From Albidovulum sp. (GTDB lineage Bacteria; Pseudomonadota; Alphaproteobacteria; Rhodobacterales; Rhodobacteraceae): a DNA stretch of 64,000 nt. Positions 36,494 to 45,466 of this stretch are shown here, one piece after another. The position numbers and the translations under genes are program-made. The DNA lies in the NCBI GenBank assembly GCA_028823855.1, contig JAPPFL010000058.1, positions 1 through 64,000 on the forward strand, written 5' to 3'. How positions within the stretch are numbered: the stretch's first letter is position 1; each line of letters opens with the position of its first letter. The notes below the pieces were generated by a model. That model worked only from the letters and a program-made list of their open reading frames with translations, was not told the DNA's origin and did not search any database.

Positions 36494-37528
36494 CTAGGAC
36501 GCCGATCCGGCAGGCAGCGCGCGCTGCACGAAATAGCCGGGATTCTTTAGTTGACGGCGAAGGGCGGGCAATATTTCGCGATACGCATCCCATAGGCCGC
36601 GGTAAGCCGGCGGGCAGTCCGCCTTTATTTCTTCGTGCAGCTTTGAAAGGGCATAGTACGGAACCAATGGAAACATGTGGTGTTCGACGTGGTAGTTCAT
36701 ATTCGCGTAGACGAAGCTGAACGCCGGGTTCAGGTAAACCGTTCTCGAATTCAGGCGATGATCCGGAATGTCTTCCGCAAGTCCCGCGTGCTGCATTGCC
36801 GCCAGAACGCTATGGAGCCATGAACCGTAGAAAGTCGGCAGCCCGAAGAACAGGAGCGGCATGAAGCTGTTGGCCGCGACCGACCATGCCACGACGGCCG
36901 CGAGCAGCCCTGTTTGAAGCCTCGCGTAAAATACGACTTTCGATCGCTCCTTGGCCGGAATGAATTCCCGTTCTTCCTCGTTGATGAACCCGGCGCTATG
37001 GCGAAGCGTTTTCGACAGCTCATTCGTTCCCGCTCGCAGATGCAGCATGTTTAGCAGCATCCCCCAGATGTCCGGCGGCCTGGGAAAAGCTATCTCCGGG
37101 TCTCTTCCGACGACAATGGTGTCGGTATGGTGCCTGGCATGGCTCCATCGCCAGAAATAAGGGTTCTTGAGAGCGAAGAAACCGAGAATCCATAGAAACG
37201 TCTCGTTGATCCAGCGTGTCTTGAAGGGAGTTCCGTGGAGGCACTCGTGGAAACGGGACTCGGCGGCGGACGCGTAGAGAACGCCGTAAACGAGAAACGC
37301 GGGCAGCGCGACCCAGGTGCCCCAGCTCGCGAGCGCCAGAATTCCGGCTGCCAGCAATAGAAACAGCCATAGCCCGAAATCTCGAAGTGCGGCGCCGTCA
37401 CTTCTTTTCATAAGCTCTTTCATTCGCTTTCTTGGAACAGGGCATGCGTACCAGTCGGAATGCTCGAACATCTTCGCGTCGGCATTTCCTGACAATCTGT
37501 AATTCCTGAATGCCAGAGACTCTGCCAT
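36494..37528 (-). CDS. Membrane fatty-acid-desaturase-family protein
   Basis: The 344-residue integral membrane protein has the three His boxes of the di-iron desaturase/hydroxylase family: HECLH (94-98), HARHH (130-134) and HVEHH (280-284), with hydrophobic segments between. It has a clear AGGAGG site 7 bp before the ATG. Family members desaturate or hydroxylate lipids or small molecules with O2. It is transcribed opposite to apnL and the RuBisCO-like gene, and its promoter region carries two palindromes, one of which resembles a site before the LacI gene. Its substrate is unknown. Confidence 0.88.
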   Translation of the reverse strand: MAESLAFRNYRLSGNADAKMFEHSDWYACPVPRKRMKELMKRSDGAALRDFGLWLFLLLAAGILALASWGTWVALPAFLVYGVLYASAAESRFHECLHGTPFKTRWINETFLWILGFFALKNPYFWRWSHARHHTDTIVVGRDPEIAFPRPPDIWGMLLNMLHLRAGTNELSKTLRHSAGFINEEEREFIPAKERSKVVFYARLQTGLLAAVVAWSVAANSFMPLLFFGLPTFYGSWLHSVLAAMQHAGLAEDIPDHRLNSRTVYLNPAFSFVYANMNYHVEHHMFPLVPYYALSKLHEEIKADCPPAYRGLWDAYREILPALRRQLKNPGYFVQRALPAGSAS

Positions 37529-37642
37529 CGGTCCGTCCTCCTGCGGATTTTTTCGATCTCATAACAATGATTCGGCCAATAATGCAATATGTGTCGAGGA
37601 ATTATTGCAAAACTATCCAAAATTTTTTCGAAAATGATAGTC

Positions 37643-37662
37643 TGCATCACGAAATTGATGCA
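37643..37662. promoter_or_regulatory. Perfect inverted repeat in desaturase promoter region
   Basis: TGCATCA-N6-TGATGCA is a perfect 7-bp inverted repeat, 115 bp upstream of the desaturase start and within the DNA that separates it from the LacI gene. A regulator site is likely, but which protein binds is unknown. Confidence 0.45.
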
Positions 37663-37663
37663 G

Positions 37664-37678
37664 GTGAAAGCGTTTCAA
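37664..37678. promoter_or_regulatory. Candidate LacI-family operator
   Basis: GTGAAAGCGTTTCAA has the form TTGAA-N5-TTCAA with one mismatch and a central CG, as LacI-family sites usually have. The same arrangement (TTGAA-N5-TTCAA, perfect) occurs before the LacI gene itself at 38802. Confidence 0.45.
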
Positions 37679-37750
37679 CCATTGACGAACCGCGCGGGGT
37701 CCCGGTGACAGGGAAGCTATTTGCGTAACTCGAGCAGGGCAGGAATCGCG

Positions 37751-38779
37751 CTAGACGTTTTCGGAAATATAGATTTCAAACGGCAGTACGGGAGCCACTT
37801 GGCTAGATGAATAACCGTTGTCCCGAGCGGCGAGAAGGCGAGCGGCCGCGGATGCAATGCGTTGGACGGGAGTCGCCAATACCATGATTGCCGAGCCTTC
37901 AATCAGTCCTTTGCGCGTTTCATCGTTTAGTTCATGGCAAACCAGGGCTACCTTCCCGGCGACAGCTTTCGCTTTAAGCGCGCGAATAGCGCCTTCGCTG
38001 CCGCCGCCGATGACGTGCAGCCCGGCAAGATCCGGAACTCGATCCAAGAGATTCAGAGTTCCATCGTACGCTCCTTCTTCGTTGTCGAGATAGGAAATCG
38101 CCTCCAGCACTCTGAAGCGTTGCTGCTTTTCTCGGAAATACGCTCGCATGCCCGCGTCTCGATCCTCATGCCCCAAATACCTGTGGCTTCCGATAAGAGT
38201 TCCGATCGTTCCGCCGGACCGGCAATTCTTGTCGAACGCCCATGCGGCTGTTCGTCCCGCCTTGCGACCGTCAATTCCTATGAATCCGGCTCTATCCGGC
38301 GAGGTCAAATCGCTAAGCAGTGCCCATACTGGCAATCCTTGGCGCCTGAGCCTGCTTATCTCGTCCGATACGAGCGGATGGTCGACTGCGACAACGGCCA
38401 AGGAATCGGCACGCTCCGCGAGATCTCGCATTGTTTCCGCTATTGGTTCGGGCGCGAGCTGCTCTACGAAGAGAATCTCCGCTCGGCCGCGCACGTCCGG
38501 CAGCGCAGCCACAGCTCGGCGTATCGTGTCCGCGAATCGAATGTAAAACGGTTTCGAAGATTTTTGCAGCACGAAGCCAAGGCGCTTTTCCGGAAGCAGA
38601 TCGTTCATTCTTTCCGCCAGCAGGGGCGTCCTATGGAAATTCAGCTGTCTGGAAGCGTTAAGAACCGCTTCGGCGGTGGCCTGTTTCACGGGCCTCCTTT
38701 TGTTGATGACACGGTCGACGGTAGCGGTGCTGACACCCGCAGTGCGCGCAACGTCGGCAATTGTAGGTCGTCTCGACAC
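37751..38779 (-). CDS. LacI-family transcriptional regulator
   Basis: The 342-residue repressor has the N-terminal HTH and hinge (TIADVARTAGVSTATVDRVI, then NKRRPVK) and the periplasmic-binding-like ligand domain. It is the only classical regulator inside the apionate locus, lying between the desaturase and the TRAP transporter genes, so it most likely responds to apionate or a derivative. Two TTGAA-N5-TTCAA palindromes, one upstream of its own start and one near the desaturase promoter, are candidate operators. Confidence 0.9.
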   Translation of the reverse strand: MSRRPTIADVARTAGVSTATVDRVINKRRPVKQATAEAVLNASRQLNFHRTPLLAERMNDLLPEKRLGFVLQKSSKPFYIRFADTIRRAVAALPDVRGRAEILFVEQLAPEPIAETMRDLAERADSLAVVAVDHPLVSDEISRLRRQGLPVWALLSDLTSPDRAGFIGIDGRKAGRTAAWAFDKNCRSGGTIGTLIGSHRYLGHEDRDAGMRAYFREKQQRFRVLEAISYLDNEEGAYDGTLNLLDRVPDLAGLHVIGGGSEGAIRALKAKAVAGKVALVCHELNDETRKGLIEGSAIMVLATPVQRIASAAARLLAARDNGYSSSQVAPVLPFEIYISENV

Positions 38780-38801
38780 GAGATTCCGCTCCCTTGAATT
38801 A

Positions 38802-38816
38802 TTGAATCCCGTTCAA
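38802..38816. promoter_or_regulatory. Candidate autoregulatory LacI operator
   Basis: TTGAATCCCGTTCAA is a perfect TTGAA-N5-TTCAA palindrome that begins 23 bp upstream of the LacI start. It shares half-sites and spacing with the palindrome at 37664. Confidence 0.45.
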
Positions 38817-39221
38817 AATAACCGATCTTCGACAAGGCGGAAATACTTCGGGCTGCAAGACGCCCTGCGCCGTCCCGCCGCGTCCGCGCGAAATCTGGCC
38901 GAGAGATTCCCGGAGGTCGAAATCCCTGGCGATAGTTCGGGGTTTTCCCGCACCTTGCCGTCGTGCTATCCTCAAGCGCCTGGCCGCGACAAGGCGGATA
39001 GAATGAACGAATAATTTTTCGGACTTCTTTGAAAGGCATCATGCGCCATGCCGCGCAATTGTGCTTGCCTTTTGCCGAAATTTCTGGAAATTCGGAAATA
39101 CTATCGACACGAATTGCCGGGAAAACTGATTGCGAGAAAAATGCTGCTACGCTATTGCGGGGATTTGAAAGTCTTGCTATCCAATCCGGGCAATAATATT
39201 TCATTTGCTAAGGAGGACAAT
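38817..39221. other. Promoter region of the TRAP operon
   Basis: These 405 bp separate the divergent LacI gene from dctP. No gene is supported; an in-frame upstream extension of dctP to 39048 lacks a ribosome site. A near-palindrome at 39075-39095 (CCGAAATTTC-TG-GAAATTCGG) may be regulatory, but such GAAATT strings are frequent in this DNA. The end holds a strong AAGGAGG site. Confidence 0.4.
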
Positions 39222-40217
39222 ATGTCAAAACCATCCAAAATCCTTTTTGGATTGATCGCCGCCGCATTTGCCGCTTCGACGGCATCGGCGGCCGATTTCA
39301 CTTTCAAATACGGAAATTCTCAGCCGGAACAGGCAGCGCGTTCGCAGTCGATGATCTATTTCGAGGAGCAGCTTGAAGAACGCTCCGGCGGTCGCATCGA
39401 GGTAGAGAATTTCTTCGGCGCCGTGTTGGGCAACGAAAAGGAAATGTACGATCAGGTAACGACCGGGCTCCTTCAAGGAACCCGAGGAGGGTTTTTCGGA
39501 AACGCGAATACGCGCTTCTTCGTGTTCACCCTCCCGTTCCTGGTTGCCAACTGGGACGAAATGCAGTGCCTGGTCGCGAGCGATTTCACCAAGGGCGTCC
39601 AGGCCGAAGCCGCCGAGAACGGCATACATGTTCCGGCGACCGGCATCAGCCAGGGCTTCCGCATGTATACGAACAACAAGCGCCCGATCACAATGGTTGA
39701 GGACTTGCAAGGCTTGCTGATTCGCGAACCGCAGGTGCCGCTATTCATCGCGACCGGCGAAGCTCTCGGCTCGGAAGCGATTCCCATGGCATTCTCGGAC
39801 GTATACCAGGCGTTCCAGCAGGGCGTAATCGACGGACAGCACAATCCGCCGGCGAACATCTGGAACTACAAAATCCACGAGGTTCAGAAATATCTGTCCG
39901 TTACCAACCACATGACGGGACCGGACCCGCTTCTGGTGAACAAGGAATGGTTCGACAGCATGCCTGAAGACCTCCAGCAGCTGTTCGACGAAGTCGCGGT
40001 GGAGACCCTTGCGCTCAGCGACAAGCTGGCTCGCCAGGCGGAAACCGAATTGCTCGAAAAGCTTAGCCAGGAAATGGAAGTCAACTACCTTACCGACGAA
40101 GCCATGGACGGATTCCGGGCGGCTGTTCAGCCTGTTTACCAGCAATTCATCGAAGCCGGCGATTTTAGCCAGGCGGATGTCGATGCCGCGAAGGCGGCAG
40201 CAAAATCCTGCAGCTGA
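39222..40217 (+). CDS. TRAP transporter substrate-binding protein DctP
   Basis: The 331-residue periplasmic binding protein has a signal peptide ending near residue 23 (ASTASA / ADFTFKYG) and the DctP fold (YFEEQLEERSGGRIEVENFFG, GLLIREPQVP, FQQGVIDGQHNPPANIW). It binds a carboxylate, normally through a conserved Arg; IREPQVP is the likely site. An excellent AAGGAGG site sits 5 bp before the ATG. In this locus, D-apionate or a related sugar acid is the likely ligand. It is followed by a hairpin and the two membrane genes. Confidence 0.93.
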   Translation: MSKPSKILFGLIAAAFAASTASAADFTFKYGNSQPEQAARSQSMIYFEEQLEERSGGRIEVENFFGAVLGNEKEMYDQVTTGLLQGTRGGFFGNANTRFFVFTLPFLVANWDEMQCLVASDFTKGVQAEAAENGIHVPATGISQGFRMYTNNKRPITMVEDLQGLLIREPQVPLFIATGEALGSEAIPMAFSDVYQAFQQGVIDGQHNPPANIWNYKIHEVQKYLSVTNHMTGPDPLLVNKEWFDSMPEDLQQLFDEVAVETLALSDKLARQAETELLEKLSQEMEVNYLTDEAMDGFRAAVQPVYQQFIEAGDFSQADVDAAKAAAKSCS

Positions 40218-40233
40218 ACTAACGCAACCGCGT

Positions 40234-40257
40234 CGGCCCCGTTCCGAGTCGGGGCCG
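40234..40257 (+). other. Intercistronic GC hairpin after dctP
   Basis: CGGCCCCG and CGGGGCCG form a perfect 8-bp stem with an 8-nt loop, 16 bp after the dctP stop and 31 bp before dctQ. No T-run follows. Such hairpins usually protect the upstream mRNA or partly stop transcription so that the binding protein is made in excess over the permease. Confidence 0.6.
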
Positions 40258-40288
40258 CGCAAATTCTTCGCGCGAACAGAGCCGAGCA

Positions 40289-40795
40289 ATGGACCTAATT
40301 GCCAAGTACGACAAGATACTGGCCCGCTGGCTGGAATGGCTTCTCGTCGCGCTGTTCGTATTTTTTCTGGTTCTCGTTTGCTTGCTGGTGGTTCTAAGGT
40401 ACGTTTTCGCAACGTCGATATACGGCGGCAACGAAATGGTCACCATCGCGTTTCTATTCACGAGCGCGATTGGCGGCGCCGTCGGCATCTCCAAACACGA
40501 GCACATCGCCATTACGGTTTTCATCGACAGGCTGCCGACCGCCTTGAAGATGTGGGTCTACGTGTTCGGCCTTGCGCTCATCGCCTTGGTAAACGGCTAC
40601 ATGATTTACTATTCGCTTCACTGGATTCAAAAGGCGGGAAGTTTTCCGTGGCAGCCGTTCGACTTGCCGCAAGGCCTGGTTCACGCCGCGATACCGCTGG
40701 GGTGCGGTCTCGCAATTCTGTTCTGCGCATTCAAGATCGCCCTAGCGGTTAGCGGGCGCGAACAGGTTGACGTGATATGGCTACCGGAGGAGTAG
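40289..40795 (+). CDS. TRAP transporter small permease DctQ
   Basis: The 168-residue inner-membrane protein has four hydrophobic segments and the DctQ pattern (LEWLLVALFVFFLVLVCLLV, RYVF, GGNEMV, GISKHEHIAI). It forms the transporter with DctM and drives sodium-dependent uptake together with the DctP protein. The 1-bp gap to dctM indicates coupling. Confidence 0.92.
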   Translation: MDLIAKYDKILARWLEWLLVALFVFFLVLVCLLVVLRYVFATSIYGGNEMVTIAFLFTSAIGGAVGISKHEHIAITVFIDRLPTALKMWVYVFGLALIALVNGYMIYYSLHWIQKAGSFPWQPFDLPQGLVHAAIPLGCGLAILFCAFKIALAVSGREQVDVIWLPEE

Positions 40796-40796
40796 C

Positions 40797-42074
40797 ATGA
40801 TTATTCTTCTGGGCAGTTTGGTCATCCTTCTCGTTCTCGGAATCCCGATCGCTTACTCTCTTGGCCTGTCTGCCTTGGCGTACTTTCTGATTGAACAACC
40901 CGCCTTGCTGGGAATTCTGCCCCAGCGGCTCTTTGCGGGCATTAACAATTACGCCCTGATTTCATTGCCTCTCTTCATTCTAATGGGCCTCGTTATGAAC
41001 AGCGGCGGGATCACAGCCCGCCTGCTCGATTTGTCCATGTTTTTTGTCGGCCGGATGAAGGGCGGTCTTGGCCTCGTCAATGTCGTGGGATCGATGATCT
41101 TCGGAGGGATTTCGGGATCTTCGGCTTCCGACACGGCATCGATCGGGTCGGTGCTCATTCCGGAAATGAAGAGGCGCGGGTATCCTGTCAATGTCGCGGC
41201 GGGGATAACGGTGGCATCGTCCACGATGGGGATGATTATTCCGCCAAGCGTTCCGATGGTGATTTACGCAATCGTCGCGCAGGAATCCGTCGGGCAAATG
41301 TTCCTGGGCGGCGTAATTCCGGGAATTATGATCGGATTTTTCCAGCTGTTTATCGTTTGGTGGATAGCAAAGCAGAGAAATTATCCGACGGAAAGCGTTC
41401 CGTTCACAGTCGCGGAAACCGTCAGGCAGGTGCGAAGATCGGCAATCGTAGCCATAATGCCTGCCTTGATTGTCGGTTCGGTCGTATTCGGCGTTGCCAC
41501 GCCCACCGAGACCGCCGGGATGGCCGTGGCCTACGGCATTATCATCGGATTTTTTATAGTTGGCTTCGGCACGATTAAGGAAGAGTTGCCGGGCGCGATG
41601 CGGAGCGCGATCATCACGAGCGCCAAAATCATGATGATTATCGCTTTCTCGCAGCTGTACATTTGGGTGCTGGCATTGGAGCGCATTCCCGATCAGCTCG
41701 CCGCCTATGTAGTCGGCATGGATCTGGGGCCGACATCATTGATGCTGGTGATCGCCGTCGTCATACTCCTCGCCGGCACGTTTATCGACGTCAGCCCTGC
41801 GATATTGCTGCTAACGCCGGTGCTGCTTCCCGCGGCCGCGTCCGTCGGCGTTTCCGGCGTGCAATTCGGCGTCGTATTGGTTTCCGGGCTTGCGGTCGGG
41901 GCGTGCACGCCTCCGGTGGGCAATTGCCTTAATGTCTGCGCCGCAATCGCGCGCATTGGCATAGGGCAGATATTCCTTGGCGCGGCGCCTTTCCTATTGG
42001 CCAATGTCCTCGTTCTGTTTCTCATCTGCATTTTCCCGCAGCTTGTGCTGTGGGTCCCGAGCCTCATCTTCTGA
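40797..42074 (+). CDS. TRAP transporter large permease DctM
   Basis: The 425-residue polytopic protein has about 12 hydrophobic stretches and the DctM signatures PLFILMGLVMNSGGI, GGISGSSASDTASIG and IPPSVPMVIYAI, plus VGACTPPVGNCLNV near the end. It is the sodium-coupled channel subunit. It starts one base after the dctQ stop codon and closes the TRAP operon. Confidence 0.94.
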   Translation: MIILLGSLVILLVLGIPIAYSLGLSALAYFLIEQPALLGILPQRLFAGINNYALISLPLFILMGLVMNSGGITARLLDLSMFFVGRMKGGLGLVNVVGSMIFGGISGSSASDTASIGSVLIPEMKRRGYPVNVAAGITVASSTMGMIIPPSVPMVIYAIVAQESVGQMFLGGVIPGIMIGFFQLFIVWWIAKQRNYPTESVPFTVAETVRQVRRSAIVAIMPALIVGSVVFGVATPTETAGMAVAYGIIIGFFIVGFGTIKEELPGAMRSAIITSAKIMMIIAFSQLYIWVLALERIPDQLAAYVVGMDLGPTSLMLVIAVVILLAGTFIDVSPAILLLTPVLLPAAASVGVSGVQFGVVLVSGLAVGACTPPVGNCLNVCAAIARIGIGQIFLGAAPFLLANVLVLFLICIFPQLVLWVPSLIF

Positions 42075-43300
42075 TCAAAATAGCGCAATCGTAAAATGGC
42101 GGCGCAAATTTCTGAAAATTGCCTCCTGCATCGCCCTGGCGGCGGCGCCGAAGAGACGCACTTTCATATGCCGGCTGAAATTCGGCAATATCGATACTGG
42201 CGGAAATCGCCGGAGGGGAGGATCGGACCGGCAGCAACGGAGAATCGTCGCAAATTCATTGTCCGCGGCATGGAAAGCGATAAGGATGTTGAATGCCCAT
42301 CCGAACGGAGCGATTCGAAAAAATCGGGATTCAGAGACCTTAAGCGACCCGGTGCCGAGAATTCTAAGCGCAAATACTTAAGATCCATACGAATTTTCCC
42401 ATCGGAATTTCAGGAATGCAAGAAACAACAAAAATGTTACGGAATCATTGCAAATATCCTTGACAGCCGAGAATTGGGCGCTATCCGATTCATTTGCGGA
42501 ATTTTTTTCGCACTTTTCTTGAGCGCTTTACGCCTCGCCAACGCGCCGGCCCGCCAGAATTAAGATGTCCAAGACTCGATCATTGGATTTTAATGCGGGT
42601 TCGCCCCGGCATTCGGGAGTGATTGGCGGTCGCCGTGACGGCGGCGAACGCAATCGACCCCCTCGCGAAACGCATTCGACGGCTTTCCTAATGAGTGTCG
42701 GCAAAGAACGGCATGCATTCCTGCCGGAGCCGAAATATTGCAATGCGCCTTTTTCATTTGTGAAGTCGCCCATCCGGAATATCTCTCCGGGCGATGAGCT
42801 CCAATGGTCAACCGAAGGAGAATTACGCATGGCAAGCGCGATCGGACCGATTGGAGCATTGAAAGATAAACGGCTGTCGAGCGCCCGGCCTGATTCAAAG
42901 CATTGTTCCCGCGCGGGAGAAAAGACGCAAGTTCGCGGGCGCGCCGCCGCATTCAGCTACCCGCGGAATGCCGGCGCCGATCGCTCGGAAGTTTGGCTTG
43001 CGTGCAGGAGCGAACCGTTCCACTTTGACCGCACGCATGTTTCAGTTTTCCGAAGAAGAAAGCGCTTCAAGCCGATCCGGCATCGGTTCGCTATCGGAAG
43101 AAGAGCGCTGCGGACATGGCGAATTTGCCTAACCGACGGAACTCGCAGAGAAACATTCGGCGCAAAGGAGGCGCGGCCGGGATCTCGAGAGAATTTCCGA
43201 ACGCTTGCCGCGCTAGAGTCGCCTGTCGAAGCCCCGGAGCGTTCGGCGCCGGGCATGAAATCAACCCGACAGTGAGTATTAGGCGAAAAGGCGCAGGCCA
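42075..43300. other. 1.2-kb gap with no supported gene
   Basis: The longest open frame (42565-43275, 236 codons, plus strand) is rich in Arg and Ser, shows no known motif and reads like translated non-coding DNA. I see no transposase remnant or RNA gene. The end must hold the promoter and ribosome site for the next gene. Confidence 0.45.
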
Positions 43301-44188
43301 ATGAAACTTGGTGTCATATGCGACGGGATAAGCAGAGATCTCGACCATGCGTTGTGCGTAATGGATGAATTCGAACTAGAATTCGCGGAATTGCAGTTTG
43401 TTTGGGACAAGGAAATCGGGGATCACACTCCGATTGAGACGAAACGAATAAAAAAACTGCTGGACGATCACCAGAAAAAGGTGTGCTGTCTTTCCCGGCA
43501 CATTTTCGCCGGGACCACGACTTCGACCAAGCCCCATGACGCCCTTCATTCAAAGCACATGGATTACCTGAAACGCGTAATCGATTTGGCGCATATGCTC
43601 AAGTCGCCGCTGGTGCGCATCATGAATCCAAAAAAGGAAACAATCATCTGGGGTGAAAACGGCGCCGAGGTGTGGAACGTGGCGAACGGAGCGTGGGACG
43701 TTACGCTCGAATTGATTTTGCCTGCCGTCGAGCTTGCGCGAACGGAGAATATCACGCTCGCGGTCGAAACAGGAAACGGCACAATGGTTAATTCCAACTA
43801 TATGGCGAAACGCCTTATCGACGAGCTCAACGCGAAGGACGTGCTGAAGGTTCTATGGGATCCGGCCAATTGCCTTTGGTGCCATGAAATTGCTTATCCC
43901 GATGCCTACTACGAAGTTCAAGAGGGCTATCTGGGCCATATTCATATCAAGGATGTCGAAGTGAACACGCCGCGCTCGACCTTGAAAGTGAAGGAATTCG
44001 GGAAGGGCCAGCTGGCCAAGTTGTTCGAGCCGATCTCAAATGCTCTTCGCAAAGACAGGTACGAAGGAATCGTGTCGTTCGAAAGCGTATATCATCCCGG
44101 CGACGGGGATTTTGAAGCCGGATTCCGAACGTGCATCGACAGATTCAAACGCGTGTTCGGAGACGCCAACGCTTTGGCGGCGGCATGA
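43301..44188 (+). CDS. Sugar-phosphate isomerase/epimerase-type TIM barrel, candidate 3-oxo-isoapionate decarboxylase
   Basis: The 295-residue protein is an AP endonuclease 2/xylose-isomerase-like TIM barrel with a conserved metal set: Glu in LAVETGNG, Asp in LWDPANCLW, His in HIHIKDV and Glu in VSFESVY. I assign it tentatively as OiaC because it lies between the apionate transporter and oiaK/apnO; this family contains OiaC, and an isomerase is the alternative. The last codons overlap the next gene (ATGA), so both are translated together. Confidence 0.6.
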   Translation: MKLGVICDGISRDLDHALCVMDEFELEFAELQFVWDKEIGDHTPIETKRIKKLLDDHQKKVCCLSRHIFAGTTTSTKPHDALHSKHMDYLKRVIDLAHMLKSPLVRIMNPKKETIIWGENGAEVWNVANGAWDVTLELILPAVELARTENITLAVETGNGTMVNSNYMAKRLIDELNAKDVLKVLWDPANCLWCHEIAYPDAYYEVQEGYLGHIHIKDVEVNTPRSTLKVKEFGKGQLAKLFEPISNALRKDRYEGIVSFESVYHPGDGDFEAGFRTCIDRFKRVFGDANALAAA

Positions 44189-45012
44189 AGCGGGTGTACA
44201 CTTGGGCTGCGAGGCCCTCGGAAAGAACCGTTACGGTCGCGAGCCTGCGGCAAGGCAAGGGCAGTCGAAAATGGACGCAGGTAACGGCCAATAGCGAAGA
44301 AGAAGCCGTGGCGGCCGACGAGGCCGGCATCGACATGATCATTTGCAACTCGCTGAACGCCGAGCGCGTTCGTTCGGCGAATACGAAGCAGTTCATGACG
44401 GCCGCTCTCGGCATCACCCATTTTCCCACCGAATCCGACATAATTCGCGAAGCGTTTCGCGTTCTGGATCTCGGAGCGGATGCCGTGATGACCGCCCGGA
44501 GCACGGATATCGTCCGAGCTCTTGCAAAAGAGGATATCCCGGTCATGGGACACCTCGGCCTCGTTCCGCGAAAGTCGACCTGGACCGACGGGCTGCGCGC
44601 GATCGGAAAAACCGGCCGCGAAGCATTCGAGCTTTATCGCAAGTTCAAGCGGCTCGAGGAGGCAGGCGGAGTCCTGGTTGAAGCCGAAGTCATTCCAGGG
44701 CCGGTAATGGCGGAGATTTCGAAGCGCAGCGGCCTGATCACGGTCTCGCTGGGATCCGGTAGCGGCGGCGATGTCGACTACCTGTTCATGGAAGACATTT
44801 GCGGCGACTCGGAAAATCCGCCGCGCCATGCCCGAGCCTTCGGGAACTTGGCGGCTCTGCGCGAAAAGATGCATTTGGAGCGCGTGAACGCGCTAAGGTC
44901 CTTCCGGGCGGCGGCTGAAGGCGGGAAGTTTCCGGGCAAGGCCGAAACTCCCGACTTGGAACCGGAAGAACTGGACAGATTTATGGAACTGCTGGAAAGG
45001 AAAGACGGGTGA
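44185..45012 (+). CDS. Divergent ketopantoate-hydroxymethyltransferase-like (PanB superfamily) protein
   Basis: The 275-residue protein aligns with PanB over its length: VMGHLGLVPR, GVLVEAEVIPGPV (holding the Glu equal to E181) and VSLGSGSGGD. In E. coli PanB the metal ligands D45 and D84 and K112 matter; here the matching places read CNSLNAER, TAALGI and AVMTARS, so these residues seem lost. It is thus unlikely to make ketopantoate. It is coupled to the TIM-barrel gene by a 4-bp overlap. A lyase or hydroxymethyl-removing role in apionate breakdown is a speculation. Confidence 0.75.
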   Translation: MKRVYTWAARPSERTVTVASLRQGKGSRKWTQVTANSEEEAVAADEAGIDMIICNSLNAERVRSANTKQFMTAALGITHFPTESDIIREAFRVLDLGADAVMTARSTDIVRALAKEDIPVMGHLGLVPRKSTWTDGLRAIGKTGREAFELYRKFKRLEEAGGVLVEAEVIPGPVMAEISKRSGLITVSLGSGSGGDVDYLFMEDICGDSENPPRHARAFGNLAALREKMHLERVNALRSFRAAAEGGKFPGKAETPDLEPEELDRFMELLERKDG

Positions 45013-45466
45013 TCTTCCCGCGGCGGTCGCAAGAAACATCGTCATTATAGTTTTTGCGAAGATTCCAAGCTGTCTTCGTTCCATCGTCCTTGCTCTTGGG
45101 CAAGCACGCAATCGATTTCGCGGCCTGGGAGCGCCGGCACAACCTAGCTGTATTCTCCGGCGGTCCCAGCGACGCGGCTGCGCGGACGCGTAACCGCGAG
45201 AAGTCGCGCCAGGGCGGAGCCGGGAACGAAACGCTGCCGTTTTCCGTCGCCGCGCCTCCCATTCTCTCGCCTGGAATCGCACGCGGCTCCCGCGCGAACG
45301 AGCCGCGTCAAGCGCGATTTGGCCGCCCGTCAACACGATCTCGAGGAGCGCGGGGAATGAGCATGGTCCGAGTTTCGAAAAGGCGCAAGGCAAATCGCCT
45401 CTTCCAATATTCCGCCGATCGTAGTATTTGATTTCCGAGTCAGCCACGAATTCGAAGCGTTCAATT
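45013..45466. other. Gap without a supported gene
   Basis: About 450 bp. Overlapping frames on both strands have no motif or ribosome site I can support. It may carry a promoter for the SDR gene. Confidence 0.4.

Noticed and set aside
39075-39095. CCGAAATTTC-TG-GAAATTCGG as an operator for dctP
   Set aside because: The arms differ by one base in length, and GAAATT strings are very common throughout this DNA.
42565-43275. 236-codon plus-strand open frame
   Set aside because: Arg/Ser-rich, no motif, no supported ribosome site; it reads like non-coding DNA of moderate GC content.
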